Assembly (NCBI RefSeq): GCF_007003975.1
Contig: NZ_VFTC01000005.1
Coordinates: 1 to 64,000 of the forward strand
Source of the DNA: Mesorhizobium sp. WSM4306
Lineage (GTDB): Bacteria > Pseudomonadota > Alphaproteobacteria > Rhizobiales > Rhizobiaceae
Direction of reading: 5' to 3'
Length of the DNA stretch: 64,000 nt
Position 1 is the stretch's first letter, and the number at the start of each line of letters is the position of its first letter. A model generated the notes under the pieces. It did not search any database, was not told the origin of the DNA, and was given only the letters and a program-made list of their open reading frames with translations. The translations under genes were made by a program, and so were the position numbers. Positions 55,686 through 64,000 of this stretch are shown here, piece by piece.

Positions 55686-55890
55686 ACCGATTTGAGTGGT
55701 GCACACGTATTGACGTGCAAGGTCACCGCAACTACGGAGGGCGCCACCGTTAGGCGGTAGAAGACCAGAATACCGTCCGGCCAGAATTCCGTTTGGCCGG
55801 AATTCAGTCAGGAATGTCGGCTTTCGACAACTCTGCAGTGGCGCACGCTGCTATAGCGCGCCCGAATATCTCAGGAGAGGTGACAGGCAA

Positions 55891-56640
55891 ATGAAGATCC
55901 TTGTGCCCGTGAAGCGGGTTGTGGATGCGAACGTCAAGGTTCGCGTGAAGGCTGATGGTTCGGCGGTGGAACTCGCCAACGTCAAGATGGCGATGAACCC
56001 GTTCGACGAGATCGCGGTGGAAGAGGCGATCCGGCTGAAGGAAGCTGGCAAGGCCGAAGAGATCATCGTCGTTTCGATCGGCCCGCAGCAGGCGCAGGAA
56101 ACCTTGCGCACCGCACTCGCCATGGGCGCCGACCGCGCCATCCTGGTCAAGACCGACGAACAGACCGAGCCCCTCGGCGTCGCCAAGGTGCTGAAGGGCG
56201 TCGTCGACGCAGAGCAGCCCGGCCTCGTCATCCTCGGCAAACAGGCGATCGACGACGATTCCAACCAGACCGGTCAGATGCTGGCCGCTTTGCTCGGCTG
56301 GGCACAGGGCACTTTCGCCTCCAAGGTGGTGCTCGACGGCGACAAGGCCAAGGTAACGCGCGAAGTCGATGGCGGCCTGCAGACGGTGGAACTGAAGATG
56401 CCGGCGATCGTCACCGCCGACCTTCGCCTCAACCAGCCACGCTACGCCTCGCTGCCCAACATCATGAAGGCCAAGAAGAAGCCGCTCGACGAAAGGAGCC
56501 CGGCCGATTACGGCGCCGACGTCAAGCCGCGCCTCAAGGTGATCAAGACCGAGGAGCCGAGCGGCCGCAAGGCGGGTGTCAAGGTCAAGAGCGTCGCCGA
56601 ACTGGTCGACAAGCTCAAGAACGAAGCCGGCGTTTTGTAA
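55891..56640 (+). CDS. etfB: Electron transfer flavoprotein subunit beta
   Basis: A 249-aa subunit. It opens [19 protein letters not shown], with [16 protein letters not shown] and [23 protein letters not shown], which bind AMP and the dehydrogenase partner. AGGAGAGG precedes the ATG. It forms a dimer with EtfA, 23 bp downstream, and carries electrons from acyl-CoA dehydrogenases to ETF:quinone oxidoreductase. The 205 bp upstream contain two tandem GGCCnGAATTC units near 55778-55805 but no clear gene. Confidence 0.97.
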   Translation: MKILVPVKRVVDANVKVRVKADGSAVELANVKMAMNPFDEIAVEEAIRLKEAGKAEEIIVVSIGPQQAQETLRTALAMGADRAILVKTDEQTEPLGVAKVLKGVVDAEQPGLVILGKQAIDDDSNQTGQMLAALLGWAQGTFASKVVLDGDKAKVTREVDGGLQTVELKMPAIVTADLRLNQPRYASLPNIMKAKKKPLDERSPADYGADVKPRLKVIKTEEPSGRKAGVKVKSVAELVDKLKNEAGVL

Positions 56641-56663
56641 GCGATCGGGAAAGGAACAGAAAA

Positions 56664-57593
56664 ATGACCATTCTCCTCATCGCAGAACATGACAATGCAA
56701 GCCTTTCCGACCAGACCGCCAAGGCGCTCTCGGCTGCCCTGCAGGTCGGTTCGGACGTGCATGTGCTGGTTGCCGGCAAGGGCGCCAAGGGCGCGGCCGA
56801 CGCTGCCGCAAAGCTGAAAGGTGTCGGCAAGGTACTGCTGGCCGAAGCCGATGAGCTGGCCGAGCGTCTCGCCGAACCGACGGCCGCTCTGGTGGTCTCG
56901 CTGGCGGGCGCCTACGACACCATCATCGCGCCGGCGACCTCGTCGGGCAAAAACGTCGCGCCGCGCGTGGCGGCCCTGCTCGATGTCGCGCAGGTGTCGG
57001 AAATCATCGAGGTGGTTTCGCCCGACACCTTCAAGCGTCCGATCTATGCCGGCAACGCCATTCAGACGGTGCAGTCGAGCGATGCCAAGAAGGTGATCAC
57101 CGTGCGCACGGCTTCCTTCCAGGCGGCGCCCGAAGGCGGTTCGGCCGCGGTCGAGACCGTCAAGGCAGCGGCCAACCCAGGCCTGTCCACCTTCGTCGAG
57201 AACAAGCTGTCGGAGACCGACCGTCCGGAGCTCACCTCGGCCAAGATCATCATCTCGGGCGGCCGCGCGCTCGGCTCGGCGGAGAAGTTCCAGGAAGTCA
57301 TCCTGCCGGTCGCCGACAAGCTCGGTGCCGCCGTCGGCGCCTCACGCGCTGCCGTCGATGCCGGCTACGCGCCGAACGACTGGCAGGTCGGCCAGACCGG
57401 CAAGGTGGTCGCCCCCGACCTCTACATCGCCGTGGGCATCTCCGGCGCCATCCAGCACCTTGCCGGCATGAAGGATTCGAAGGTCATCGTCGCCATCAAC
57501 AAGGACGAGGAGGCCCCGATCTTCCAGGTTGCCGACTATGGCCTCGTCGGCGACCTGTTCGTCATCCTGCCGGAGCTGCAAAAGGCGCTTTGA
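56664..57593 (+). CDS. etfA: Electron transfer flavoprotein subunit alpha
   Basis: A 309-aa subunit holding most of the FAD site. The FAD signature runs from [15 protein letters not shown] through [24 protein letters not shown] and [17 protein letters not shown] to [17 protein letters not shown]. It is the second gene of etfBA and ends at an intrinsic terminator before the 3-hydroxyacyl-CoA dehydrogenase. Confidence 0.97.
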   Translation: MTILLIAEHDNASLSDQTAKALSAALQVGSDVHVLVAGKGAKGAADAAAKLKGVGKVLLAEADELAERLAEPTAALVVSLAGAYDTIIAPATSSGKNVAPRVAALLDVAQVSEIIEVVSPDTFKRPIYAGNAIQTVQSSDAKKVITVRTASFQAAPEGGSAAVETVKAAANPGLSTFVENKLSETDRPELTSAKIIISGGRALGSAEKFQEVILPVADKLGAAVGASRAAVDAGYAPNDWQVGQTGKVVAPDLYIAVGISGAIQHLAGMKDSKVIVAINKDEEAPIFQVADYGLVGDLFVILPELQKAL

Positions 57594-57622
57594 CGCTCTC
57601 TGCCAAAGCGTATTAAATTGTG

Positions 57623-57654
57623 AAGGGTGGGGTAGACGAAGCTGCCCCACCCTT
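57623..57654 (+). terminator. Intrinsic terminator of etfBA
   Basis: A 10-bp stem, AAGGGTGGGG (57623-57632) with CCCCACCCTT (57645-57654) over a 12-nt loop, followed by TTAGTTTG. It separates etfA from hbd. Confidence 0.75.
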
Positions 57655-57712
57655 TTAGTTTGCACTGCACAAAAAGCAGGCCGCTAAGGCCTTTTCGACG
57701 GGATCGCTGCAA

Positions 57713-58591
57713 ATGGCCAAGATCGAGACGATCGGCATTATTGGCGCCGGCCAGATGGGCGGCGGCATCGCGCATGTGTCCGCGCTTTCGGGCTACAAGG
57801 TGCTGATCTACGATATCTCGCCCGACCGTATCGAGAAGGGCATCGCCACAGTCAGCGGCAACATGGCCCGCCAGGTCGGCTCCGGCAAGCTTGACGAAAA
57901 GCTGCGCAACGATGCGATGGCGCGCATTTCGGCGGCTCCCGCCATGGCCGATCTCGCCGGTGCCGATCTGGTGATCGAAGCGGCGACCGAGGACGAGACG
58001 GTCAAGCGCAAGATTTATGCCCAGCTCTGTCCGCAGCTCAACCCGGAAGCCATTCTGGCGACCAACACGTCGTCGATTTCGATCACCCGCCTGGCCGCGC
58101 AGACCGACCGTCCCGAGCGCTTTATCGGCATACATTTCATGAACCCGGTGCCGCTGATGAAGCTGGTTGAACTGGTGCGCGGCATCGCCACCGAGGACCA
58201 GACCTTCGAGGCAGCCAAGAATTATGTGAAGCAGCTCGACAAGACGATCACCGTCTCCGAGGATTTCCCGGCCTTCATTGTCAATCGCATCCTGCTGCCG
58301 ATGATCAACGAGGCGATCTACACGCTCTACGAGGGCGTCGGCTCGGTCGACGCCATCGACACCGCCATGAAGCTTGGCGCCAACCATCCGATGGGACCGT
58401 TGCAGCTCGCCGACTTCATCGGCCTCGACACCTGCCTGTCGATCATGCAGGTGCTGCATGACGGCCTGTCGGATTCGAAATATCGCCCCTGCCCGCTGCT
58501 GGTGAAATATGTCGAGGCCGGCTGGCTTGGCCGCAAGACCGGACGCGGCTTCTACGACTATCGCGGCGAACACCCGGTTCCCACGCGCTAA
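57713..58591 (+). CDS. 3-hydroxybutyryl-CoA / 3-hydroxyacyl-CoA dehydrogenase
   Basis: A 292-aa enzyme of the HAD family oxidising L-3-hydroxyacyl-CoA with NAD. It opens [16 protein letters not shown] (Rossmann motif), with [11 protein letters not shown], the catalytic His in [11 protein letters not shown] and the C-terminal dimer region with [18 protein letters not shown]. It follows etfBA, though after a terminator, suggesting a shared role in fatty-acid or butyrate oxidation. It ends near a cluster of repeats. Confidence 0.94.
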   Translation: MAKIETIGIIGAGQMGGGIAHVSALSGYKVLIYDISPDRIEKGIATVSGNMARQVGSGKLDEKLRNDAMARISAAPAMADLAGADLVIEAATEDETVKRKIYAQLCPQLNPEAILATNTSSISITRLAAQTDRPERFIGIHFMNPVPLMKLVELVRGIATEDQTFEAAKNYVKQLDKTITVSEDFPAFIVNRILLPMINEAIYTLYEGVGSVDAIDTAMKLGANHPMGPLQLADFIGLDTCLSIMQVLHDGLSDSKYRPCPLLVKYVEAGWLGRKTGRGFYDYRGEHPVPTR

Positions 58592-58608
58592 CCCATCAGA
58601 ACGCTAGA

Positions 58609-58652
58609 GCAATTCCAGGAAAAGTGTGTAACGGTTTTCCGTCCGGAATTGC
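58609..58652. repeat. 44-bp palindromic intergenic repeat, copy 3
   Basis: The best-paired copy: GCAATTCC-A-GGAAAA against TTTTCC-GTCC-GGAATTGC, identical at both ends. It lies downstream of hbd, next to a second palindrome. Confidence 0.88.
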
Positions 58653-58667
58653 GTAAAAACAAATGCT

Positions 58668-58708
58668 TAGAGCGGTTCAGCGATTCTGTGAAACGCTGAA
58701 CCGCTCTA
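58668..58708. repeat. 41-bp palindrome with 15-bp perfect arms
   Basis: TAGAGCGGTTCAGCG (58668-58682) and CGCTGAACCGCTCTA (58694-58708) are perfect complements over an 11-nt loop. It lies between the convergent hbd and GGDEF genes and probably helps stop transcription on the minus strand, where TTTGTTTTT follows shortly. This is another common rhizobial repeat type. Confidence 0.85.
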
Positions 58709-58721
58709 GTCCGTTCCGCCG

Positions 58722-60689
58722 TCAGGACGCCGCCGCGAGCGGCAGCTCGGCTTGGCCCTTTGACCCGTTATCGTCAGGCGCCACGGAAACACAGCCGCGG
58801 CCGGCGGCCTTGGCCGCATAGCAGGCGGCATCGGCGCGGGCGATGATCTCGTCGACTTCGCCGGTGCGGATCGGCGCCACCCCGATGCTGGCGTCGATCG
58901 CATGCGGCCGGCCGTCCCAGGTGAACTGCAGGCCGCGTATGGCGTCGATGATCTTGCGGGCGGCAATCTTGGCGCCGGCGCTCGACCCCGATTTCAGGAT
59001 GACCGCGAATTCGTCGCCGCCGAGCCGGGCGACGATATCCTTCGGCCCAAGCGCGCCGCGAATAGCCTCGGCAACCCGCTTCAGCAGGGCGTCGCCGGCG
59101 GCGTGGCCGCCAGTGTCGTTGACCAGCTTGAAATGGTCGAGGTCGATGAACATGAAATGATGCTCGCCGACCGGTCTTGCCGCGCCGGCCTTGCGGCTCT
59201 GGTCGACCAGCTCTTCCATGGTGCGGATGAAGCTTGAGCGGTTGGCAAGGCCGGTCAGCGCGTCATGCGCGGCGGCGTAGGCGAGCTGGCGCTGCAAGGC
59301 GCGCGCATCGGTGAAATCCTGGAAGACGATGACCAGGCCGCAGAATTCCTGGCGCTCGTTCATGATAGGCGACACCACCTGGCGGATGCTGCAGCGCGTG
59401 TCGTCACGGCGGATCAGCACCGCGCGGCTGTTGTGGTCGGCGGGGTTGGAGCCGCCGAGCGCCGGCCGCGTCATGCCGATCCTTTGCCCGGTCTCCTCAT
59501 CCACCGCCCAGTAGACATGGCCAAGCGTCTTGCCGAGCGCCTCTGCGCCGGCAACGCCAGTCAGCTTTTCGGCGACCGGGTTCATGAAGGTGATGCGGTT
59601 GGCGGCATCGGCGCAGATGACAGCGTCGCCGATCGACTGCAGCGTCACCCTCAACCGCTCCTTCTCGTCCGCCAGCGCCGCCGCCGACACAATCAGGCTT
59701 TCCTCGGTCTGCTTGCGCTGGGTGATGTCGGTCAGGCTGCCTATGGCCCGGATGAGCCGGCCTTCGCTGTCGCGCTCGAGTGTCTTGCCGCGATCGAGGA
59801 TCCACACCCAGTGGCCGTCCTTGTGACGCATCCTGAACTCGGCTTCGAAAAACGGCGTCTTGCCCTCCAGATGGGCGCGATCGGCCTCGGCCACATTCTC
59901 GCGGTCGTCGGGGTGGATCATTGTCAGCCAGAGGTCGGGGTCGCCGTCCAGTTCGCCATCGGCATAGCCCAGCATCTTTACCCAGGTTGCGGAGTAGGTG
60001 GTGCCGCCCTTGCGCATATCGAGATCCCATACGCCTTGTCCGGCGCTGGCCAGTGCAAAATTCCAACGCGTTTCGGCTTCGGCTATGCGTGCCTCGGATT
60101 GCTTGCGTGCGTCGATATTCTCGATCTGCGAGACAAGGTAGAGCGGGCGGCCGCTCTTCTCGTCGCGAATGACGGAACCGGCAAGATGAGCCCACACCGG
60201 TGTGCCGTCCTTCTTGAGGTAGCGCTTTTCGAAGTGGAAGGCGTTGACGGTGCCCGCCCGTATGCCGTCCATCGTCTCGCGCCCGATCTGCACATCGTCG
60301 GGATGCGTAATCTGGAAGAAGGTCAGCGCCTCGATCTCTTCCTTGCTGTAGCCGAGCATGGCGGCGAAGGCCGGATTGGTTTCCTGGATGCGGCCGTCGA
60401 TACCGACAATGGCGATGCCGATCGCCGAATCCTCCATGGCGCGACGGAAGCGCTGCTCGCTCTCGGCGATCTGCCGGCGGTCGTCCAGTATCCGGTAAAT
60501 AAACAGGGCGGCGAGGATCGGCGCCACGGCGGCGACCGGAACCGATATCAGCAGGCAGAGCTTCAGCACGTCAGCGCTGACGTTGAGCCGCGACAGCAGC
60601 ATCGCCACGACGGCGGCGCAAAACCCGCCGGCCGCAAGCACTAAAGCCAGGTGACTGTCAGCCCGCAGGCTTTTTCGTTTCCATCGCAT
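58722..60689 (-). CDS. Diguanylate cyclase (GGDEF) with multiple PAS sensor domains
   Basis: About 655 aa. Two hydrophobic segments near 15-65 anchor it. PAS/PAC domains begin near residues 85 (EQRFRRAMEDSAIGIAIVG), 215 and 345 (TLQSIGDAVICADAANRIT). The C-terminal GGDEF domain, AAHDALTGLANRSSF then HFKLVNDTGGHAAGDALL and ARLGGDEFAVIL, has an intact active site and no EAL domain, so it should make c-di-GMP. The start is the ATG at MRWKRKSLR; a GTG one codon earlier or a much longer frame are not favoured. Confidence 0.92.
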   Translation of the reverse strand: MRWKRKSLRADSHLALVLAAGGFCAAVVAMLLSRLNVSADVLKLCLLISVPVAAVAPILAALFIYRILDDRRQIAESEQRFRRAMEDSAIGIAIVGIDGRIQETNPAFAAMLGYSKEEIEALTFFQITHPDDVQIGRETMDGIRAGTVNAFHFEKRYLKKDGTPVWAHLAGSVIRDEKSGRPLYLVSQIENIDARKQSEARIAEAETRWNFALASAGQGVWDLDMRKGGTTYSATWVKMLGYADGELDGDPDLWLTMIHPDDRENVAEADRAHLEGKTPFFEAEFRMRHKDGHWVWILDRGKTLERDSEGRLIRAIGSLTDITQRKQTEESLIVSAAALADEKERLRVTLQSIGDAVICADAANRITFMNPVAEKLTGVAGAEALGKTLGHVYWAVDEETGQRIGMTRPALGGSNPADHNSRAVLIRRDDTRCSIRQVVSPIMNERQEFCGLVIVFQDFTDARALQRQLAYAAAHDALTGLANRSSFIRTMEELVDQSRKAGAARPVGEHHFMFIDLDHFKLVNDTGGHAAGDALLKRVAEAIRGALGPKDIVARLGGDEFAVILKSGSSAGAKIAARKIIDAIRGLQFTWDGRPHAIDASIGVAPIRTGEVDEIIARADAACYAAKAAGRGCVSVAPDDNGSKGQAELPLAAAS

Positions 60690-60853
60690 CACCGTGCATG
60701 CCACCCCATGCGCAACACATTTCTGCGAGAACCCTGGATGATCGCTTTTAAGGAAAGGTTGCGCCTGAGCCACCGGCGATACGGTTAACCCGCAAACAAT
60801 TGCCGGCATGATTAAGGATCGGTGATTATTGCGGGCGATCTCAGGCGGCCCGG

Positions 60854-61492
60854 TTACCAGCGCACGAAGAACCGTCCCCCGAGCGCGCCGAGCCCTGCGA
60901 GGACGGCAATGGCGAGCGTATACCAGGTGGCGACGAAAAGCGGCGAATCGTCGAAGCAGTGGGCGGCGTAGAAGGTCGCCGCCAAGCCGCCAGCGAGCAG
61001 GCCCGCGACCGCACCGGCAAGCACCGGTCGCGTCGGCGCGCCATAGCGCAGCATCCACAGGAAAACGGCAAGCGGCCCGATTCCGATCAGCGGGATGAAG
61101 CCCATGCAGATCATCATGTTGGAGCCGACCATGCGGGTGCTCCACATTGGCTCCGGCACCATGAACAGTTCGAGGGCTACGGCCACAGCCACAAGCAGCG
61201 GCGCAGCCGCCATCCAGGCTGCGGCTCTCGCCGTCGAAGCGCCCGGTGTCGACAGTGCCCGGATCAGGCCAAACGCGGTGATGGCAAGCACGATGGTGAA
61301 GACGAATTTCGCCAGGAACCGCATCGTGTGCATGGCGATCATGATGTCGGGACGTGGGCCGATAGTGAGGAAGAACACCACCGCCGCGATCACCGCGGCC
61401 CCAGCCGCAGCTATCCACCAGGCCGAGCGCAGCGGCATCGCCTTGCTGCTGATATCAGCGTCGAGTGCCTTGATGAGATCTTCGGTTCTCAT
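60854..61492 (-). CDS. NrsF (DUF1109) family anti-sigma factor
   Basis: A 212-aa membrane protein with six hydrophobic segments. It opens RTEDLIKALDADI, like other NrsF proteins, with CMGFIPLIGIGPLAVFLWMLRYGAPTRP and a late HCFDDSPLFVATWYTLAI with its conserved Cys. In Caulobacter NrsF holds SigF inactive at the membrane and cysteines sense Cr/Cd. The gene starts 1 bp after the sigma gene stop, so the two are coupled. Confidence 0.92.
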   Translation of the reverse strand: MRTEDLIKALDADISSKAMPLRSAWWIAAAGAAVIAAVVFFLTIGPRPDIMIAMHTMRFLAKFVFTIVLAITAFGLIRALSTPGASTARAAAWMAAAPLLVAVAVALELFMVPEPMWSTRMVGSNMMICMGFIPLIGIGPLAVFLWMLRYGAPTRPVLAGAVAGLLAGGLAATFYAAHCFDDSPLFVATWYTLAIAVLAGLGALGGRFFVRW

Positions 61493-61493
61493 A

Positions 61494-62030
61494 TCACTGC
61501 CGCCCGAACCGTTTGGCGATCGCGGCAAGCCCGCGATGCAGCGATACCCTGACCGCCGTCTCGCTGACGCCGAGCTTGGCCGCCGTCTCGCCGATCGAGC
61601 GGCCATCGACGGATATGGCCGAGACCACTGAACGCTGCGCCGGCGGCAAGCCGTCCAGCGCCCGGTTGATGTCACGTTCGCTGACGGTCTCGGCTTCCGG
61701 CTCGGCAAAAGTTTCGGCGATCTCGTCGATCTCGATCTCGATACGCCGTCCGCGCCGCCGAAAGGCATCGATCAGCTTGAAGCGGGCAATCGCATAGATC
61801 CACGGCAGCACCGGCGCGTCCTGGCGCCAGGTATGCCGTTTCACATGAATGGCCAGCAAGGTTTCCTGCACGACATCCTCGGGATCGACCCCGCCCTGTA
61901 CGATCTTGCGCCTGACAAAGCCGCGAACCAGCGCGGCAATCCGGTGCAGAAAGTCGGCGTAAGCCCTTTCGTCTCCCGCGATTGCGGCCCGCATCAGCCG
62001 GGAAAGCTCGGCCTCATCCTTGCCGCTCAC
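61494..62030 (-). CDS. ECF RNA polymerase sigma factor, SigF-like
   Basis: A 178-aa ECF sigma. Region 2 has GVDPEDVVQETLLAIHVKRHTW and PWIYAIARFKLIDAFRRR; region 4 has DGLPPAQRSVVSAISVDGRSIGETAAKLGVSETAVRVSLHRGL. It resembles the SigF group paired with NrsF. The start appears to be GTG with GGGGAG upstream. The promoter in front fits the SigF consensus, so it is probably autoregulated, and the target genes are likely oxidative or metal-stress responsive. nrsF follows in the same operon. Confidence 0.92.
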   Translation of the reverse strand: MSGKDEAELSRLMRAAIAGDERAYADFLHRIAALVRGFVRRKIVQGGVDPEDVVQETLLAIHVKRHTWRQDAPVLPWIYAIARFKLIDAFRRRGRRIEIEIDEIAETFAEPEAETVSERDINRALDGLPPAQRSVVSAISVDGRSIGETAAKLGVSETAVRVSLHRGLAAIAKRFGRQ

Positions 62031-62049
62031 AAGAGTTCACTCCCCGATC

Positions 62050-62075
62050 TTCGCGCTTCGGCGCTGATTTGTTAC
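62050..62075 (-). promoter_or_regulatory. SigF-type ECF promoter of the sigF-nrsF operon
   Basis: On the minus strand GTAACA (62070-62075), 16 bases, then CGAA (62050-62053). My recollection of the Caulobacter SigF promoter consensus is GTAACC-N16-CGAA, so the match is one base from perfect with exact spacing. It ends 20 bp before the sigma start codon. Confidence 0.65.
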
Positions 62076-62233
62076 GTGGCCAATGAAATAATGTCCAAGC
62101 CAAAGTGCCGCAAAATCACGAAAGTTTGCGGGCGAGCGACGGATTGAAGCAGCCCACCAATGTTGACTATGGTAATCAGGTATTGGTAGGTGCAGCCGTG
62201 CAAACCAGAACCACCGACATTGAGGATGACGCC

Positions 62234-63241
62234 ATGAAATACACCCTTCCCACCCTGGTCGGCGCCACCGCGCTGGCAATCGGCATGATCGCCGGTCCCG
62301 CAATGGCCATGGATGCCGGCATCATCGTCTACAATGCCCAGCATGAGAGCCTGGCCAAGGAATGGGTCAAAGGTTTCACCAAGGAAACCGGCATCAAGGT
62401 CACGCTGCGCAATGGCGGCGATAGCGATTTCTCCAACCAGATCGTCGCCGAGGGCGCTTCTTCGCCAGCCGACGTGTTCCTGACCGAGAACTCCCCGGCC
62501 ATGACCCTGGTCGAAGCGGCTGGCCTTTTCGCGCCGGTCGACGCCGATACGCTGGCCCAGGTTCCGGGCGAACTCCAGCCGAGCAGCGGCAAATGGGTCG
62601 GCGTGGCTGCACGCAGCACTGTCTTTGCCTATAACAAGACCAAGCTTACCGCCGATCAATTGCCGAAATCGATGCTCGATCTTGCCGATCCGAGCTGGAA
62701 GGGCCGCTGGGCCGCCTCGCCGTCGGGCGCGGATTTCCAGGCCATCGTCAGCGCGCTACTTGAGCTCAAGGGCGAAGCCGCAACCGCCGACTGGCTGAAG
62801 GCGATGAAGGCGAACTTCACCGCCTACAAGGGCAACAGCACGGTGATGAAGGCAGTCAACGCCGGCGAGATCGATGGCGGCGTCATCTACCACTATTATT
62901 ATTTCGGCGATCAGGCCAAGACCGGCGAAAACAGCAAGAACGTCGAACTCCACTATTTCAAGAACCAGGATCCAGGCGCCTTTGTCTCGATTTCGGGCGG
63001 CGGCGTGCTCGCCTCCAGCAAGCATCAGAAGGAAGCCCAGGCATTCCTGAAATGGGTGACCGGCAAGGGCGGCCAGGAGGTGCTGAAATCAGGCACATCC
63101 TTCGAATATGCAGTCGGCAAGGACGCCCAGTCCAACCCGAAGCTGGTGCCGCTCAACGATCTGCAGGCGCCGAAGGTCGACCCGGCGACGCTGAACTCCA
63201 GGAAGGTGACCGATCTGATGACGGCAGCCGGCTTGCTTTAG
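62234..63241 (+). CDS. Iron(III) ABC transporter substrate-binding protein (FbpA/FutA-like)
   Basis: A 335-aa periplasmic protein. The signal peptide (LPTLVGATALAIGMIAGPAMA) is followed by IIVYNAQHESLAKEWVKGFTKETGIKV, the opening of type-II ferric binding proteins, and then VFLTENSPAM, DLADPSWKGRW and the double-tyrosine segment VIYHYYYFGDQA, which supplies iron ligands. GAGGATGACG precedes the ATG. The permease gene follows after a hairpin. It delivers Fe3+ to the transporter. Confidence 0.92.
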   Translation: MKYTLPTLVGATALAIGMIAGPAMAMDAGIIVYNAQHESLAKEWVKGFTKETGIKVTLRNGGDSDFSNQIVAEGASSPADVFLTENSPAMTLVEAAGLFAPVDADTLAQVPGELQPSSGKWVGVAARSTVFAYNKTKLTADQLPKSMLDLADPSWKGRWAASPSGADFQAIVSALLELKGEAATADWLKAMKANFTAYKGNSTVMKAVNAGEIDGGVIYHYYYFGDQAKTGENSKNVELHYFKNQDPGAFVSISGGGVLASSKHQKEAQAFLKWVTGKGGQEVLKSGTSFEYAVGKDAQSNPKLVPLNDLQAPKVDPATLNSRKVTDLMTAAGLL

Positions 63242-63270
63242 CCTGCGTTCGTCCTAAAAGGGCAACGATT

Positions 63271-63299
63271 GCGCTCCTGCGGGCTTTCCGCAGGAGCGC
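63271..63299 (+). terminator. Hairpin between the binding-protein and permease genes
   Basis: A perfect 12-bp stem, GCGCTCCTGCGG (63271-63282) with CCGCAGGAGCGC (63288-63299) over a 5-nt loop, followed by TCTGTTTTC. It is 30 bp after the stop of the substrate-binding protein and 100 bp before the permease start. Confidence 0.78.
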
Positions 63300-63401
63300 T
63301 CTGTTTTCGAGATGGCATTTGTCCATGACGACACATTGCGCTTCCAGTCGCGCCCTTGATGTTACGGCTGGCCTCGCCCCGGCGGCAGTGGCGCTGACCT
63401 G

Positions 63402-64000
63402 ATGCAGTCTGCGGTCGATCTCGCACGTTCAGGCCAGCCCGCCAGGCGATCGGCCCGCCGGCAGCCCATGTCCTGGATCCTGGTTGCCGCCATCATCGTC
63501 TCGCTGCTGTCGCTTGTGCCGCTCGCCTTTATCGTCTGGATCGCGGTGCAGACTGGCTGGGGCACCGTCTCGGCCCTGGTCTTCCGGCCGCGCGTCGGCG
63601 AACTTCTGATCAACACCGTGCTGCTGGTGGCGCTCACCGTGCCGATCGCGATTATGTTGTCGATAGCGCTGGCCTGGCTGACCGAGCGCAGCGACCTGCC
63701 CGGCGCTCGGCTGTGGGCCTGGCTTGCGGTGGCGCCGCTCGCCATCCCCGCTTTTGTGCACTCCTATGCCTGGATTACCTTGGTGCCGGGACTGCACGGC
63801 CTGTGGGCCGGCGTGCTGGTGTCGGTGCTTGCCTATTTTCCGTTCCTCTATCTGCCAATCGCGGCGTCGCTACGCCGGCTCGATCCTGCTTTGGAAGACG
63901 CAGCCGCAGCGCTCGGCCTCGGACCGTGGCGCGTGTTCGCACGCGTCGTGCTGCCGCAGTTGAGACTCGCCATTTGCGGCGGCGCGCTGCTGGTTGGCCT
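63402..64000 (+). CDS. Iron(III) ABC transporter permease (FbpB-like), 5' part only
   Basis: The first 199 codons of a permease, cut by the window end. A hydrophilic start ([16 protein letters not shown]) leads to hydrophobic segments at about 25-47, 65-90 and 103-150. The EAA loop [26 protein letters not shown], for contact with the ATPase, lies near 160-185. Fbp-type permeases have two such halves in a single chain, so this is probably about a third of the gene. It belongs with the preceding binding protein. Confidence 0.9.
   Translation, partial: MQSAVDLARSGQPARRSARRQPMSWILVAAIIVSLLSLVPLAFIVWIAVQTGWGTVSALVFRPRVGELLINTVLLVALTVPIAIMLSIALAWLTERSDLPGARLWAWLAVAPLAIPAFVHSYAWITLVPGLHGLWAGVLVSVLAYFPFLYLPIAASLRRLDPALEDAAAALGLGPWRVFARVVLPQLRLAICGGALLVG

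Overview
The window reads as chromosomal DNA of a Mesorhizobium-like member of the Hyphomicrobiales (Rhizobiales, Alphaproteobacteria). The evidence is high G+C with C/G-rich third positions, the order lysC-ptsP-prfA-prmC-DUF4167-clpB, a SigF-type ECF sigma factor next to an NrsF-type membrane anti-sigma, an isolated Flp pilin, DUF1178 and MmcQ/YjbR proteins, and short palindromic repeats of the type scattered through rhizobial genomes. No phage, insertion sequence, conjugation gene or CRISPR array is visible. Most of the window is core chromosome with small accessory insertions.

Layout. 1-472: a strong promoter reading leftward out of the window, shaped like an alphaproteobacterial rRNA promoter. 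0.5-7 kb: cell-envelope genes (M23 endopeptidase, DHA2 exporter, TMEM175-type channel, L,D-transpeptidase) and a YjbR protein. 7-16.7 kb: a leftward block of lysC, ptsP, prfA, prmC, a DUF4167 protein and clpB, with a sigma-32-like promoter before clpB. 16.9-25.5 kb: hybrid histidine kinase, glycolipid-binding-fold protein, ubiG, a divergent EamA/MarR pair, the leftward comF-grxC-nitrilase-DUF1178 run, and a methyltransferase. 25.5-36 kb: Flp pilin, mutT, GNAT, argJ, then a rightward caspase-like/TetR/glycosyltransferase group lying between argJ and the PpiC-type isomerase, then secA. 36-46.3 kb: the most accessory-looking part, with a LAL-type LuxR regulator divergent from a DUF4242 gene, a small periplasmic protein, a flippase-acyltransferase-beta-propeller run, and an adenylate cyclase/TPR protein. 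46.7-55.7 kb: tRNA-Leu(CAA), YqaA, dsbB, a 142-bp palindrome, HNH, AlkA-type glycosylase, gluQRS, EamA, YihY, SDR, a PduO-type adenosyltransferase and a rhomboid protease. 55.9-58.6 kb: etfB-etfA-hbd. 58.7-64 kb: a PAS-GGDEF cyclase, nrsF-sigF, and an iron(III)-type ABC transporter cut by the window end.

Genes that appear to work together: lysC/ptsP and prfA/prmC (stop-start overlap) in one leftward block; grxC, the nitrilase-family amidase and DUF1178 (4-nt overlaps); argJ, GNAT and mutT (overlaps at both junctions); flippase and CelD-like acyltransferase (overlapping stop/start) for a surface glycan; etfBA with a 3-hydroxyacyl-CoA dehydrogenase for acyl-CoA oxidation; and sigF/nrsF behind a promoter matching the SigF consensus.

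Starts were moved inward from the longest reading frame wherever a ribosome-binding site, a signal peptide or family length argued for it. I found no clearly new multi-gene system. The least explained parts are the LAL/DUF4242 intergenic repeats, the caspase-TetR-glycosyltransferase island, the 142-bp palindrome and the AT-richer remnant near 22 kb.
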